The translations under genes and the position numbers were made by a program. A stretch of 64,000 nucleotides of DNA, from contig JACZKP010000177.1 of NCBI GenBank assembly GCA_014860005.1, positions 11,621 through 75,620 of the forward strand. The letters are read 5' to 3'. Numbering within the stretch: the stretch's first letter is position 1; each line of letters opens with the position of its first letter. Shown piece by piece: positions 1 to 7,898 of the stretch. The notes under the pieces were generated by a model. It was not told where the DNA came from, did no database searches, and worked only from the letters and a program-made list of their open reading frames with translations. The DNA comes from Verrucomicrobiota bacterium. GTDB taxonomy: Bacteria > Verrucomicrobiota > Verrucomicrobiae > Limisphaerales > UBA11358.

Positions 1-1
1 C

Positions 2-1312
2 TCAACCTACCTTGTGGACCGGGTCATCCCGATGCTGCCGGAGGCGTTGAGCAACGAACTGTGCTCGCTCAAGCCGAACCTAGATCGCCTGACCAAATGC
101 GTTGAATTCCTCATCACCAACGAGGGACGGGTATTGAACACGAAGTTTTATCCCGCGGTGATCCATTCGCAACGGCGCTTCACCTACGGCGAAGTGCTGG
201 AGATTCTCCAACGTAAACCCACGTCCGATGCCATTGAGCAAATGCTGCATCAGGCGCACGAACTGGCGCAGCGCATCCGGCGGTCACGCTTCAAGGCCGG
301 CTCGCTGGACCTGGACTTTCCCGAAACCAAAATCCGGCTGGATGATCGCGGGCGAATTCTGCGCATCGAGAAGACCGAGAATGACGTTTCCCATCAGTTG
401 ATCGAGGAATGCATGTTGATGGCGAATGAGGCGGTGGCCACGCGGTTGATGGCGCAGCGCAGGCCGGCGGTTTATCGGGTCCACGAGTCGCCGGACGCGA
501 AGCGTTTGCAGGAGTATCGCGAGGAAGTTTTGAGCCACAACGTGCCGTGTGGCAACCTCAGTCAGCCCGCCGAAGTGCAGAAGTTGTTAGCCCGCCTCAA
601 CAGCTTGCCTATTGGTCAGGCGCTCAAGATCGGTTTTCTGAAATCGCTTATGCGCGCGCGTTACGCGGTCGAGCCGCTGGGCCACTATGGGTTGGCCAAG
701 AAGAAATACACGCACTTCACCTCGCCCATCCGTCGCTACGCCGACCTGGTGGTCCATCGCGCGCTCTTTGAAAAGAATCACGGTTCAAACTCCGCGCTCA
801 AGGAAACCGCCGAGCACATTTCCGTCAGCGAACGCAATTCCGCGGACGCCGAGCGCGACAGCAAGGACGTGAAACTGTTCGCATTCCTGAAAGCACAGTT
901 GAAATCCGGCCGACCCGAGCGTTATCCCGCGCTCGTGACCGACGTCCGCAACTTCGGTTTCTTTGTGGACGTGCCCGGTCTGGCCATGAGCGGCCTCGTG
1001 CCGTTGTCCACGGTGGAGGATGACTTTTTTGTATTCGACGCCGCCCGCAATCTGCTCGTTGGACGCCGCACCCGGCGGATTATCCGTCTCGGCGACAAAG
1101 TCACTGTGCAGGTGGCGAAGGTGGACAGCTTCAAGAAGCAGGTGGATTTCCGTCTGGCTACTGAGCGCAAATCCAACGGAGTGCGCTCCCCTGCACCACG
1201 GCAAAACCAGTCGCGCCCTTCCCAAGGTGATTCTGGGCGTCTCGCCGGAAGAACAACCTCACCCGCACCGCGCCAGAACCGGTCACGTCATTTCCAGCCC
1301 CGCCGACGATAG
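2..1312 (+). CDS. rnr: Ribonuclease R, 5'-truncated by the window edge
   Basis: 3'-5' hydrolytic exoribonuclease that degrades structured RNA in the cytoplasm. The frame is open from base 2, and the first residues (STYLVDRVIPMLPE) already lie inside the RNB catalytic domain, so the true start is outside the window. The GTG at 14 is internal. The RNB domain continues to about residue 260, with the conserved stretch FTSPIRRYADLVVHRAL. An S1 RNA-binding domain follows (about residues 300-390, GFFVDVPG...GLVPLSTV), then a basic Arg/Ser/Pro-rich tail of about 40 residues. The RNB plus single S1 order fits RNase R or the related RNase II. The YLVDRVIPMLPE segment and the basic tail favour RNase R. 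Confidence 0.93.
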   Translation, partial: STYLVDRVIPMLPEALSNELCSLKPNLDRLTKCVEFLITNEGRVLNTKFYPAVIHSQRRFTYGEVLEILQRKPTSDAIEQMLHQAHELAQRIRRSRFKAGSLDLDFPETKIRLDDRGRILRIEKTENDVSHQLIEECMLMANEAVATRLMAQRRPAVYRVHESPDAKRLQEYREEVLSHNVPCGNLSQPAEVQKLLARLNSLPIGQALKIGFLKSLMRARYAVEPLGHYGLAKKKYTHFTSPIRRYADLVVHRALFEKNHGSNSALKETAEHISVSERNSADAERDSKDVKLFAFLKAQLKSGRPERYPALVTDVRNFGFFVDVPGLAMSGLVPLSTVEDDFFVFDAARNLLVGRRTRRIIRLGDKVTVQVAKVDSFKKQVDFRLATERKSNGVRSPAPRQNQSRPSQGDSGRLAGRTTSPAPRQNRSRHFQPRRR

Positions 1313-1395
1313 CCACCGGCTGACGGTACTTACCGGTCGCGCGGTGTCAAAATCCTCAAAATACTTCGTCGGATTTTTCCGGCGGTGGCTGTTTA

Positions 1396-2874
1396 ATGGG
1401 TGAGATGCACGATCAGTCCGACGCTCAATTGCTCCGAGACTACGCCGAACGCGGCGCCGAAGCCGCCTTTGCCAAGATTGTCGCCCGCCACACCGACCTC
1501 GTTTATTCCGCAGCATTGCGCCAGGTCTATTCTCCCGACCTTGCACGCGACGTGACACAAAGCGTCTTCACTGATCTCGCGCGCAAAGCCCGCACCGTCA
1601 GCGCAAATCTCAGTCCCGAGGCAAGTCTCGTCGGCTGGCTGTATCGCGGCACGCGGTTCGCCGCGCGCGATCTCCATCGCAACGAAACGCGCCGCACCCA
1701 ACGCGAAAGGCAGGCCATGGATCAATTTCTCTCTGCACCCGAAACTGCACCCGACTGGGAGCAACTCCGCCCCGTCCTCGACGACGCCATGTCCGAACTG
1801 GATGACACCGACCGTGACGCCGTGTTGCTCCGCTATTTCAAGAACCACGACCTCCGCACCGTCGGCGCAACGCTCGGCATCAGCGACGATGCCGCACAAA
1901 AGCGCGTGAGCCGCGCCGTGGAACGCTTGCGCGAATTCTTTGCCAAACGCGGCGTCACCGTCGGCGCGAGCGGACTCGCCGTTGTCATCTCCGCCAACGC
2001 CGTGCAAGCCGCGCCAGTGGGATTGGCCCTCACCATTTCCACCGCCGCCGCGCTGACCGGAACAACCCTCGCCACCGCAGCAACTGTCACCGCCACCAAA
2101 GCCATCGCCATGACTGCACTTCAGAAAACCATCGTCACCGCCACCATCGCCGTCCTCGCCGGAGTGGGAATCTACGAAGCTCACCAAGCTTCACAATTGC
2201 GCGACCGAGTCCAGACGCTCCAGCAACAGCAAGCGCCGATGGCGATGCAAATGGAGCAGTTAAACCAATCCTTAATTAATGCAACCAACCAACTGGCCGC
2301 ACTTCGCAGCGACAACGAGCGATTGAACCGAAACACCGGTGAACTTCTGAAGCTCCGTAATGAAGTCACTCAACTACGCGCATTGAGGCCTGAGGTCGTC
2401 AAATTGCAAAAACTCGCAACTCAATCCGCGTTTGGCTTGGCGGAGTGGAAACCGAGCCAGTTGGGCAATGTTGGCAGAGAAACACCGCAAGAAGCTCTAC
2501 AAACATTTTTTTGGTCGTCAGTGACAACGAATATCGCGGAAATAAGGAATAGTCTTATTGGTGACGTAAGCGATCCCCCAACCGAAGCAGCCATTCAAGA
2601 ATATGTGAACCGCGCTGCAAACCAACAGGAATTCAAAGGTGTCGCAAAAATTAGAGTTCTCTCACAATCATTAAGCCTCGCCGATGAGGTTCAAATGGAA
2701 GTCCAACTGCAATTCGAGCAATCGAGCGGCCAAGTAAATGAAGGCTCTGGTGTATCCGCCATGGTGACGCTCCTAAATATCAATGGTGAATGGAAGTTCG
2801 TGCTAAACAATACTCGCGATGGAGACGGCAATATCATTGGGGTTGATCTTGCCAATAAGTCTTCAGTGCGGTGA
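1396..2874 (+). CDS. ECF-type RNA polymerase sigma factor with membrane-anchored C-terminal extension (copy 1)
   Basis: Residues 1-185 are an ECF sigma factor: region 2 (DLVYSAALRQ, ARDVTQSVFTDLARKA) and region 4 with a helix-turn-helix (DAVLLRYFKNHDLRTVGATLGISDDAAQKRV, given here in parts: LLRYFKNHDLRTVGATLGI then SDDAAQKRVSRAVERL). After it come an Ala/Thr-rich low-complexity stretch, one predicted transmembrane helix (about 237-258), a coiled coil (about 262-340) and a roughly 150-residue C-terminal domain I do not recognise. Canonical ECF factors have about 200 residues, so this one is more than doubled; the extension may act as a built-in sensor or anti-sigma part (inference). ATG at 1405 is an alternative start. 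Its core is nearly identical at DNA level to the copy at 4633. Confidence 0.88.
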   Translation: MGEMHDQSDAQLLRDYAERGAEAAFAKIVARHTDLVYSAALRQVYSPDLARDVTQSVFTDLARKARTVSANLSPEASLVGWLYRGTRFAARDLHRNETRRTQRERQAMDQFLSAPETAPDWEQLRPVLDDAMSELDDTDRDAVLLRYFKNHDLRTVGATLGISDDAAQKRVSRAVERLREFFAKRGVTVGASGLAVVISANAVQAAPVGLALTISTAAALTGTTLATAATVTATKAIAMTALQKTIVTATIAVLAGVGIYEAHQASQLRDRVQTLQQQQAPMAMQMEQLNQSLINATNQLAALRSDNERLNRNTGELLKLRNEVTQLRALRPEVVKLQKLATQSAFGLAEWKPSQLGNVGRETPQEALQTFFWSSVTTNIAEIRNSLIGDVSDPPTEAAIQEYVNRAANQQEFKGVAKIRVLSQSLSLADEVQMEVQLQFEQSSGQVNEGSGVSAMVTLLNINGEWKFVLNNTRDGDGNIIGVDLANKSSVR

Positions 2875-2892
2875 TCGCACATCAGTCGTTAA

Positions 2893-3021
2893 TTACGCCT
2901 TCGGCTGAGGCGTGGGCGTCGGCTGCTTCACTTTCAACTCGATGTGCAGGTCACGGAATTGCTCCGGCTCGACGGTCCTGGGCGAGTCGGTCATCAGACA
3001 CGTGCCTTTCGCGGTTTTCGG
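2893..3021 (-). pseudogene. Detached aspS 3' end, fragment A
   Basis: Read on the minus strand it encodes PKTAKGTCLMTDSP...VEPEQFRDLHIELK and a Pro/Ala/Lys-rich tail ending in TAA at 2893. This matches the C-terminal end of bacterial aspartyl-tRNA synthetase (family motif IAFPKT...CLMTDAPS...QLKELHI). No start codon and no synthetase body are attached, and no complete aspS lies in the window. It is the least truncated fragment after E, and it abuts inverted-repeat unit 1. Confidence 0.7.
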
Positions 3022-3028
3022 GAATGAG

Positions 3029-3254
3029 AATCCCAACGGGATTCCGGCCTCCAGCCCAAGGTTGCGACGCAGGAGCTACCTTGGGTCATCGTCCTTAAAT
3101 TCCCCAACCCCAACGGGGTTGCGGCCAATTCGTTCGCGTTCGCGATGAACCACCGAAGACACAACCCCGTTGGGGTTGCTGATCTTTTCCGCACGTACCC
3201 AGGGTAGCTCGTGCCTCGCAACCCTGGGCTTTGGGTCTCAATCCCGTTAGGATT
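3029..3254. repeat. 226-bp composite inverted-repeat element, copy 1
   Basis: The element is bounded by AATCCCAACGGGATT at the left and AATCCCGTTAGGATT at the right. Moving inwards, each arm holds a CCCAAGGT...ACCTTGGG or CCCAGGGT...ACCCTGGG hairpin and then a CCCCAACGGGG or CCCCGTTGGGG palindrome. Because the left-arm hairpins are the reverse complement of the right-arm ones, the whole element can fold on itself. No protein can be supported in it. Two further copies are at 6449 and 6801. Confidence 0.85.
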
Positions 3255-3258
3255 GTTC

Positions 3259-3337
3259 TCACGCCTTCGGTGCAGGCGCAGGGGTCGGCGGCTTCACTTT
3301 CAACTCGCTGTGCAGGTCGCGGAGTTGTTTCGGCTCG
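3259..3337 (-). pseudogene. Detached aspS 3' end, fragment B, directly downstream of the AbiEii-like toxin gene
   Basis: The minus strand encodes EPKQLRDLHSELKVKPP, a short Pro/Ala stretch and a TGA stop at 3259. It is the last 26 or so codons of an aspS-like gene. It lies about 24 bp downstream of the stop of the nucleotidyltransferase toxin gene and in the same orientation. A small in-frame ATG at 3354 could start a 31-residue peptide over it, but I regard that as chance. Confidence 0.65.
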
Positions 3338-3361
3338 AATTCTTCTGCGGGCATCCTGTCG

Positions 3362-4174
3362 TTACGGTTTAAGCCCACGCACCGCCGGCCAGCAACCGCG
3401 CACGGACGGCGCATGTGGTTTCAACGTGGCAACGTGGCCAATCCAGCCCGGCTTCCCCGCTGCATCCACAAACGCCACGCCGATGGGCAGGTCGGGTCGT
3501 TCATCCGCCATACGAATCATCTCCGCCTCCGCCGCGTCGCTCATTTCGATCCACGCCATTTTCAGCGCCACGGGATCGAGATCGCGGGCCTTGATTTTGT
3601 CGAGTTCGGTGGGGTTGATCTTGGCAAACCGCCTCATCATCTTGAGCAGCGACAGCGGGCTGAAACCGGGGTCTTTTCCACACGCGGCCCAGCAGACGGC
3701 CGGCAGCGGAAATGTTTTGTGCAACTCCACAATGTCCACGTAGTCCCGGGTTTCTGTTCGGGCGGAAAGCGCAAGCGCCTTGTTCGTCGCGATGTCGAAT
3801 AAATGCAGCCGCCAGCCCAGCAACGGGTCGCGTTCGATGGGGAAGTAACGGAAAGCCGAGTCCGCCGCCCAATCTATTTCCACGGATTCGTTGCCGCGAC
3901 TCACCCTGGCTTTGCGAAACGTGGCGTCCTTTTCCCACTCACCATAACGCGACGGCGTCTCGACTTGAAAGCCGGCCCGCCGCAAACTTTCCACGTCACG
4001 ATTGCTGGCACGCGTTACTTCTTCAGCCAGTTCGTGAAAAATGTCGAAGTCGTGCGAGAAACGCGCCGAGTCGTCGGTGACATTCAACACGATGCCACCG
4101 GCAAAATGACTTTCCTCGCTCCGGTTTCCGGCGAGGACGGTTAGGATGTCTTTTTGTAAAGTGGTGAGAGGCAT
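3362..4174 (-). CDS. AbiEii/AbiGii-type nucleotidyltransferase toxin family protein
   Basis: 270-residue protein with the hallmarks of the AbiEii nucleotidyltransferase fold. An N-terminal HFAGGIVLNV segment corresponds to the family GG-T/S-L motif. RFSHDFDIF supplies the two metal-binding aspartates of the (S/D)xDxD motif, and TRDYVDIVEL corresponds to the C-terminal (K/R)D-DL motif. Members of this family act as toxins or abortive-infection proteins by adding nucleotides to tRNA acceptor ends (family knowledge). The start ATG at 4174 was chosen because homology begins there; the frame stays open further upstream. The start overlaps the end of the upstream small gene by 34 bp, which suggests a two-gene operon. 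An aspS fragment follows directly. Confidence 0.75.
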   Translation of the reverse strand: MPLTTLQKDILTVLAGNRSEESHFAGGIVLNVTDDSARFSHDFDIFHELAEEVTRASNRDVESLRRAGFQVETPSRYGEWEKDATFRKARVSRGNESVEIDWAADSAFRYFPIERDPLLGWRLHLFDIATNKALALSARTETRDYVDIVELHKTFPLPAVCWAACGKDPGFSPLSLLKMMRRFAKINPTELDKIKARDLDPVALKMAWIEMSDAAEAEMIRMADERPDLPIGVAFVDAAGKPGWIGHVATLKPHAPSVRGCWPAVRGLKP

Positions 4175-4416
4175 CGTTGTAAATCCTGGGCGTCGCACCA
4201 GGCGCGGTGACCGCCGTATTCGCGGAGGTGTTCCACCACCAACCGCACGTCTTCCAGATGGCGCAAGTGGTTTTCCGGGTGTGAAAGCGCGTCCGGATGC
4301 CAGAACCAAAAGCACTCGCGGTGATTGCGCACCAAGGCCGCCGCGCGCTCGCACAATTCCGCCGGGGCGGGTGTGGGCGGCGGCAACTCGGGCATTTCAT
4401 CAGGCTCGGCAGCCAT
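4141..4416 (-). CDS. Small acidic protein upstream of the AbiEii-like gene, candidate antitoxin
   Basis: 91-residue protein, Pro/Glu-rich at the N-terminus (DEMPELPPPTPAPAEL) and followed by a His/Trp/Arg-rich helical part (RNHRECFWFWHPDALSHPE, EHLREYGGHRAWCDAQDLQR). I do not recognise a characterised domain; in particular there is no winged helix of the AbiEi antitoxin type. The role as partner of the following toxin is inferred only from the 34-bp overlap and shared direction. The ATG at 4416 is the first in frame with protein-like composition. Confidence 0.55.
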   Translation of the reverse strand: MAAEPDEMPELPPPTPAPAELCERAAALVRNHRECFWFWHPDALSHPENHLRHLEDVRLVVEHLREYGGHRAWCDAQDLQRCLSPLYKKTS

Positions 4417-4632
4417 GAAACCAACGTAAGGACCATGGCACGTCAGAGCAAGGAATCGTTGGAGGCGCGGCGCAGCAGGCGGACGGCTTGCTGGAATTCC
4501 ATACTTTGCATAGTGTGGACTGGACCTTTCCCGCATCCGTTGGGACTTTTCATCAGTTGGTGCATAAAGCTCAGGGATGCTTGCCGCCACAATTTCTGTC
4601 GGATTTCGCTCGCAGCGGGTACTATCCAACGA

Positions 4633-6294
4633 GTGAACGATCAAACCGACCAGCAACTCCTGCGCGACTACGCCGAGCGCCAATCCGAAGCCGCGTTTGC
4701 CGCCATCGTCCAGCGCTACGTTGATCTGATTTATTCTGCCGCTCTCCGTTTGAGTTGCGACGCCCACGCCGCCAAAGACGTGACTCAAAGCGTTTTTGTC
4801 GTGCTGGCGCAGAACGCCCGGCAACTCACCGACCGTCCGGCCCTTGCCGGTTGGTTGCACGGCACGGCCCGCAATCTTGCGGTAAAAGCCATCCGCTCAG
4901 ATGTGCGTCGCCGCGCCCGTGAACAGGAGGCCGCCGTCATGAACGAACTGCTTTCCACCCACCCGGATGCCAGTTGGGAACACATCGCCCCGCACCTCGA
5001 CGATGCGCTGGGTGAACTCAGCGAACCCGACCGCGACGCCGTGTTGCTCCGCTATTTCAAGAACCATGACCTCCGCACCGTCGGCGCAACCCTCGGCATC
5101 AGCGACGATGCCGCACAAAAGCGCGTGAGCCGCGCCGTGGAACGATTGCGGGACTTCTTCGCCAAACGCGGGATCAGCATTGGCGCGGGCGGACTCGCCG
5201 TCGTCATCTCCGCCAACGCCGTGCAAGCCGCGCCGGTGGGTTTGGCCCTCACCATTTCCACCGCCGCCGCACTGACCGGAACAACCCTCGCCACGACCGC
5301 AACTGTCACCGCCACCAAAGCCATCGCCATGACTGCACTTCAGAAAACCATTGTCACCGCCACGATCGCCGTCCTGGCCGGAGCGGGCATCTACGAAGCC
5401 CGCCAAGCCTCGCAATTGCGCGAACAAGTTCACACGCTCCAGCAACAGCAAACAGCGCTGATAGAACAAATCAAGCAGTTGCATGGCGAGCGTGATGACG
5501 CGACAAACAAGCTAGTTTCGATGATTAAAGACATTACGAAAACCAGAAGCAATAACCTGGAATTGCTGAGACTGCGGAGTGAAGTTTCGCGTCTGCGATC
5601 TAACTTGAGTCAACCAACAGATTCCACAACCCAAGCCGCGCTGGCTTGGGTGGCCAAGAAAGAAAAGCTCCAGAATCTGTTTGAGGAAAGACCAGATCAG
5701 CAATTGCCGGAGATGGAATCTTTCACCGAAGGTGATTGGCTTGGACTCGTGAAGGATTTGAGGATGGAATCCGAGAAGGACCTTGATCATGCAATGCACT
5801 TCGTACGGGCTTCGGCCAAGATGAACTCGGCACCTATTATTCGCGATGCGCTCAAGAAATTCGTGGAAGCTAACAATGGAAACTGGCCGGAGGACGTCGC
5901 TCAACTCAAACCTTTTTTTGACTATCCAAATAACGACGCGATTTTGCATCGATATAAAACCCTAAACAAAGCACAGGCTGAATCTGGATGGTTGAAGGGC
6001 ATGATATTGGTTGAAAAAATCGCCGTGAACAAATGGAGCGAACCGCAAGTTGCAATTGGTCCAACGACATGGACGCAGGAGCCGCCACCTGCTCCCGTGC
6101 ACTTAACTTTGCCGGAAGAACTTAATCCGGCCATGCAATCATTCATGCGAGCACATCAAAACGCGGGTGGTGGACAATGGCCCTTTCAAGAACCCGAAGA
6201 CTTCACCAAGCTTTCCCCTTACATTACTACTCCCGAACAAAAAGCGGCGCTAGAAATCATGATTAAGATGTTGAATGGCTCGCAAGCTCCTTAA
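4633..6294 (+). CDS. ECF-type RNA polymerase sigma factor with membrane-anchored C-terminal extension (copy 2)
   Basis: 553-residue paralogue of the gene at 1396, with the same order: sigma region 2 (DLIYSAALRL, AKDVTQSVFVVLAQNARQL), region 4 (YFKNHDLRTVGATLGISDDA), an Ala/Thr-rich linker, one transmembrane helix (TIVTATIAVLAGAGIY) and a coiled coil. The remaining roughly 200 residues are unrelated to copy 1 and end with a region recalling HEAT-like or substrate-sensing modules, not recognised. GTG at 4633 is preferred because the family begins with NDQTDQQLLRDYAER. The frame is open about 330 bp further upstream but lacks family similarity there. The gene runs into an aspS fragment/repeat block, as copy 1 does. 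Confidence 0.87.
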   Translation: MNDQTDQQLLRDYAERQSEAAFAAIVQRYVDLIYSAALRLSCDAHAAKDVTQSVFVVLAQNARQLTDRPALAGWLHGTARNLAVKAIRSDVRRRAREQEAAVMNELLSTHPDASWEHIAPHLDDALGELSEPDRDAVLLRYFKNHDLRTVGATLGISDDAAQKRVSRAVERLRDFFAKRGISIGAGGLAVVISANAVQAAPVGLALTISTAAALTGTTLATTATVTATKAIAMTALQKTIVTATIAVLAGAGIYEARQASQLREQVHTLQQQQTALIEQIKQLHGERDDATNKLVSMIKDITKTRSNNLELLRLRSEVSRLRSNLSQPTDSTTQAALAWVAKKEKLQNLFEERPDQQLPEMESFTEGDWLGLVKDLRMESEKDLDHAMHFVRASAKMNSAPIIRDALKKFVEANNGNWPEDVAQLKPFFDYPNNDAILHRYKTLNKAQAESGWLKGMILVEKIAVNKWSEPQVAIGPTTWTQEPPPAPVHLTLPEELNPAMQSFMRAHQNAGGGQWPFQEPEDFTKLSPYITTPEQKAALEIMIKMLNGSQAP

Positions 6295-6329
6295 ATCAAT
6301 TTCTAACTGGGCTCCCGTTAGGATTGTTT

Positions 6330-6448
6330 TTACGCCTAAGGACAGGCGCTTGCGTCGGCTGCGTCACCTTCAATTCGATGTGCAGGTCGCGGAGTTGTTT
6401 CGGCTCGACGGTGCTGGGCGAGTCGGTCATCAGGTTTTCGGAAATGAG
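6330..6448 (-). pseudogene. Detached aspS 3' end, fragment C
   Basis: Minus-strand reading gives MTDSPSTVEPKQLRDLHIEL and then a frame-disturbed tail without the usual stop. Compared with fragment A, about 16 bp just upstream of the MTDSP codons are missing. Fragment D lacks exactly the same bases, so C and D descend from one already deleted copy. Confidence 0.65.
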
Positions 6449-6675
6449 AATCCCAACGGGATTCCGGCCTCCAGCCCAAGGTTGCGACGCAGGAGCTACC
6501 TTGGGTCATCGTCCCAAGAATTCCCCAACCCCAACGGGGTTGCGGCCAATCCGTTCGCGTTGGCGATGAACCACCGAAGACACAACCCCGTTGGGGTTGC
6601 TGACATTTTCCGCACGTAACCAGGGTAGCTCGTGCCTCGCAACCCTGGGCTTGGGGACTCAATCCCGTTGGGATT
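6449..6675. repeat. 226-bp composite inverted-repeat element, copy 2
   Basis: Same arrangement as the copy at 3029: AATCCCAACGGGATT at one end, AATCCCGTTGGGATT at the other, with the CCCAAGG/CCTTGGG and CCCCAACGGGG hairpins between them. Together with fragment C it forms a unit of about 352 bp that is repeated in tandem immediately downstream. Confidence 0.85.
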
Positions 6676-6681
6676 GTTATT

Positions 6682-6800
6682 AACGCCTTCGGCGCAGGCG
6701 CAGGCGTCGGCTGCTTCACCTTTAACTCGATGTGCAGGTCGCGGAGTTGTTTCGGCTCGACGGTGCTGGGCGAGTCGGTCATCAGGTTTTCGGAAATGAG
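6682..6800 (-). pseudogene. Detached aspS 3' end, fragment D
   Basis: Encodes MTDSPSTVEPKQLRDLHIEL and a Pro/Ala tail. The stop codon is lost through a small indel, so the frame runs on into the neighbouring repeat. It shares the 16-bp upstream deletion with fragment C. Confidence 0.65.
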
Positions 6801-7026
6801 AATCCCAACGGGATTCCGGCCTCCAGCCCAAGGTTGCGACGCAGGAGCTACCTTGGGTCATCGTCCTTAAATTCCCCAACCCCAACGGGGTTGCGGCCAA
6901 TCCGTTGGCGTTCGCGATGAACCACCGAAGCCACAACCCCGTTGGGGTTGCTGATCTTTTCCGCACGTACCCAGGGTAGCTCGTGCCTCGCAACCCTGGG
7001 CTTGGGGACTCAATCCCGTTGGGATT
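6801..7026. repeat. 226-bp composite inverted-repeat element, copy 3
   Basis: Third copy of the element, nearly identical to copy 2 over its whole length. It ends with AATCCCGTTGGGATT five bases before the stop codon of aspS fragment E. Confidence 0.85.
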
Positions 7027-7030
7027 GTTC

Positions 7031-7229
7031 TTACGCCTACGCCGCAGGCACAGGGGTCGGCGGCTTCACTTTCAACTCGCTGTGCAAGTCGCGGAGTTGT
7101 TTGGGCTCGACGGTGCAGGACGAGTCGATCATCAAGCTTGTGCCTTTCGCGGTCTTCGAGAACGCGATGGCGTCGCCGATGCTCGGCGTGTTGCAGAGGA
7201 TCGCGATCACATGATCAAACCCGAGCACG
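7031..7229 (-). pseudogene. Detached aspS 3' end, fragment E (longest), abutting hicA
   Basis: About 65 codons: VLGFDHVIAILCNTPSI, then GDAIAFSKTAKGTSLMIDS and VEPKQLRDLHSELKV, ending at TAA 7031. This is the end of class II aspartyl-tRNA synthetase from the GxDR-type motif 3 region (here GFDH) to the C-terminus. The motif arginine and several core residues are changed, so it is a relic. Its 5' border is the base next to the hicA stop codon, with no spacer. Confidence 0.75.
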
Positions 7230-7460
7230 TTACAGGGAATCCCATTCTCCCACCGACATTTTGCGCCCGAGGATGGATTCAACCTGCCGGATCAACATGC
7301 GGACTTGGGGAACGGAGTATTCGGCATTGGTCGGGATGGTTTGCCGGTGCTGTCGAAAGATCAGAAACTGATGGCGCGTGCCGGAATATGGGCCGTCAAA
7401 GCCCAGCGCGCGGAGTTTGCGGATGAACTCGCGCCGTTTAAGTGGTCGCCACGCGGCCAT
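7230..7460 (-). CDS. hicA: HicA-like mRNA interferase toxin
   Basis: 76-residue protein of the HicA (YcfA) family, small dsRNA-binding-fold RNases that cleave mRNA. It shows the expected KRREFIRKLRALGF start, a catalytic histidine in SGTRHQFLIF, and the strand TIPTNAEYSVPQVRMLIRQV. The gene overlaps the upstream hicB by 23 bp, so the two are translationally coupled with the antitoxin first. The stop TAA at 7230 touches the aspS fragment. Nothing suggests inactivation. Confidence 0.85.
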   Translation of the reverse strand: MAAWRPLKRREFIRKLRALGFDGPYSGTRHQFLIFRQHRQTIPTNAEYSVPQVRMLIRQVESILGRKMSVGEWDSL

Positions 7461-7701
7461 TTTGAACCTTGTTCAAATCAATGCCAGCCAGCACCGGCAG
7501 TTTGTGGCCGAGTCTCAAGCCCACCAAAATCCAGTCTTCCAAAGTGGAGCGCAGCTCGCCCTCGCATTCGCGCAGGGTTTTTCCGAACGCCGCCACGCCC
7601 TTGAGCTTGGGAATCTCACCCGCGAACGAGCCATCTTCCAGCTTGTCGTATTGAGCCAGTTCAAGAGCCGCTTCGATGTAGGCAGTGATCGGAAACATCA
7701 T
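7438..7701 (-). CDS. hicB: HicB-like antitoxin
   Basis: 87-residue protein with the HicB partial RNase-H-like fold: AYIEAALELAQYDKLEDGSF, then an EIP..KGVAAFGKTLRECE segment and LRSTLEDWILVGLRLGHKLP. This pattern (substrate-like first strands, helix with EC..L...LEDW) is typical of HicB. HicB neutralises HicA by masking its active histidine and often represses its own operon. No separate DNA-binding domain is visible at the C-terminus, so autoregulation is uncertain. Confidence 0.82.
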   Translation of the reverse strand: MMFPITAYIEAALELAQYDKLEDGSFAGEIPKLKGVAAFGKTLRECEGELRSTLEDWILVGLRLGHKLPVLAGIDLNKVQNGRVATT

Positions 7702-7761
7702 GGGCAGATTCTAGTTCAGCAGCAGCTTTGCCGCAACGGGCTTTTGAACCCGACAAACTCG

Positions 7762-7840
7762 CTACGTCGCTTTCGGCGCGGGTGCGGGCGTCGGCTGCTT
7801 CACCTTCAACTGAATGTACAGATCGCGGAGTTGCTTCGGC
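7762..7840 (-). pseudogene. Detached aspS 3' end, fragment F
   Basis: Encodes PKQLRDLYIQLKVKQPTP, an Ala/Pro tail and a TAG stop at 7762. It lies between the hicB start and purD, so the hicBA operon is flanked on both sides by aspS fragments in the same orientation. Confidence 0.62.
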
Positions 7841-7898
7841 ACGGACGTCTCACCCGTGCGTCGTAAATCTGAGTCGAACGGGCGGGACGCCCGTGCCA
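7841..7898. repeat. Short palindromic repeat next to purD
   Basis: Imperfect inverted repeat: GGCACGGACGTCTCACCCGT on the left and ACGGGCGGGACGCCCGTGCC on the right, ending just before the purD stop codon. The right arm is of the same family as the repeat found in frame inside clpB. Confidence 0.7.

Noticed and set aside
6336..6993. Minus-strand frames across the repeat block
   Set aside because: They read through aspS fragments and palindromes; the repeated peptide pieces come from DNA repeats, not from a protein family.
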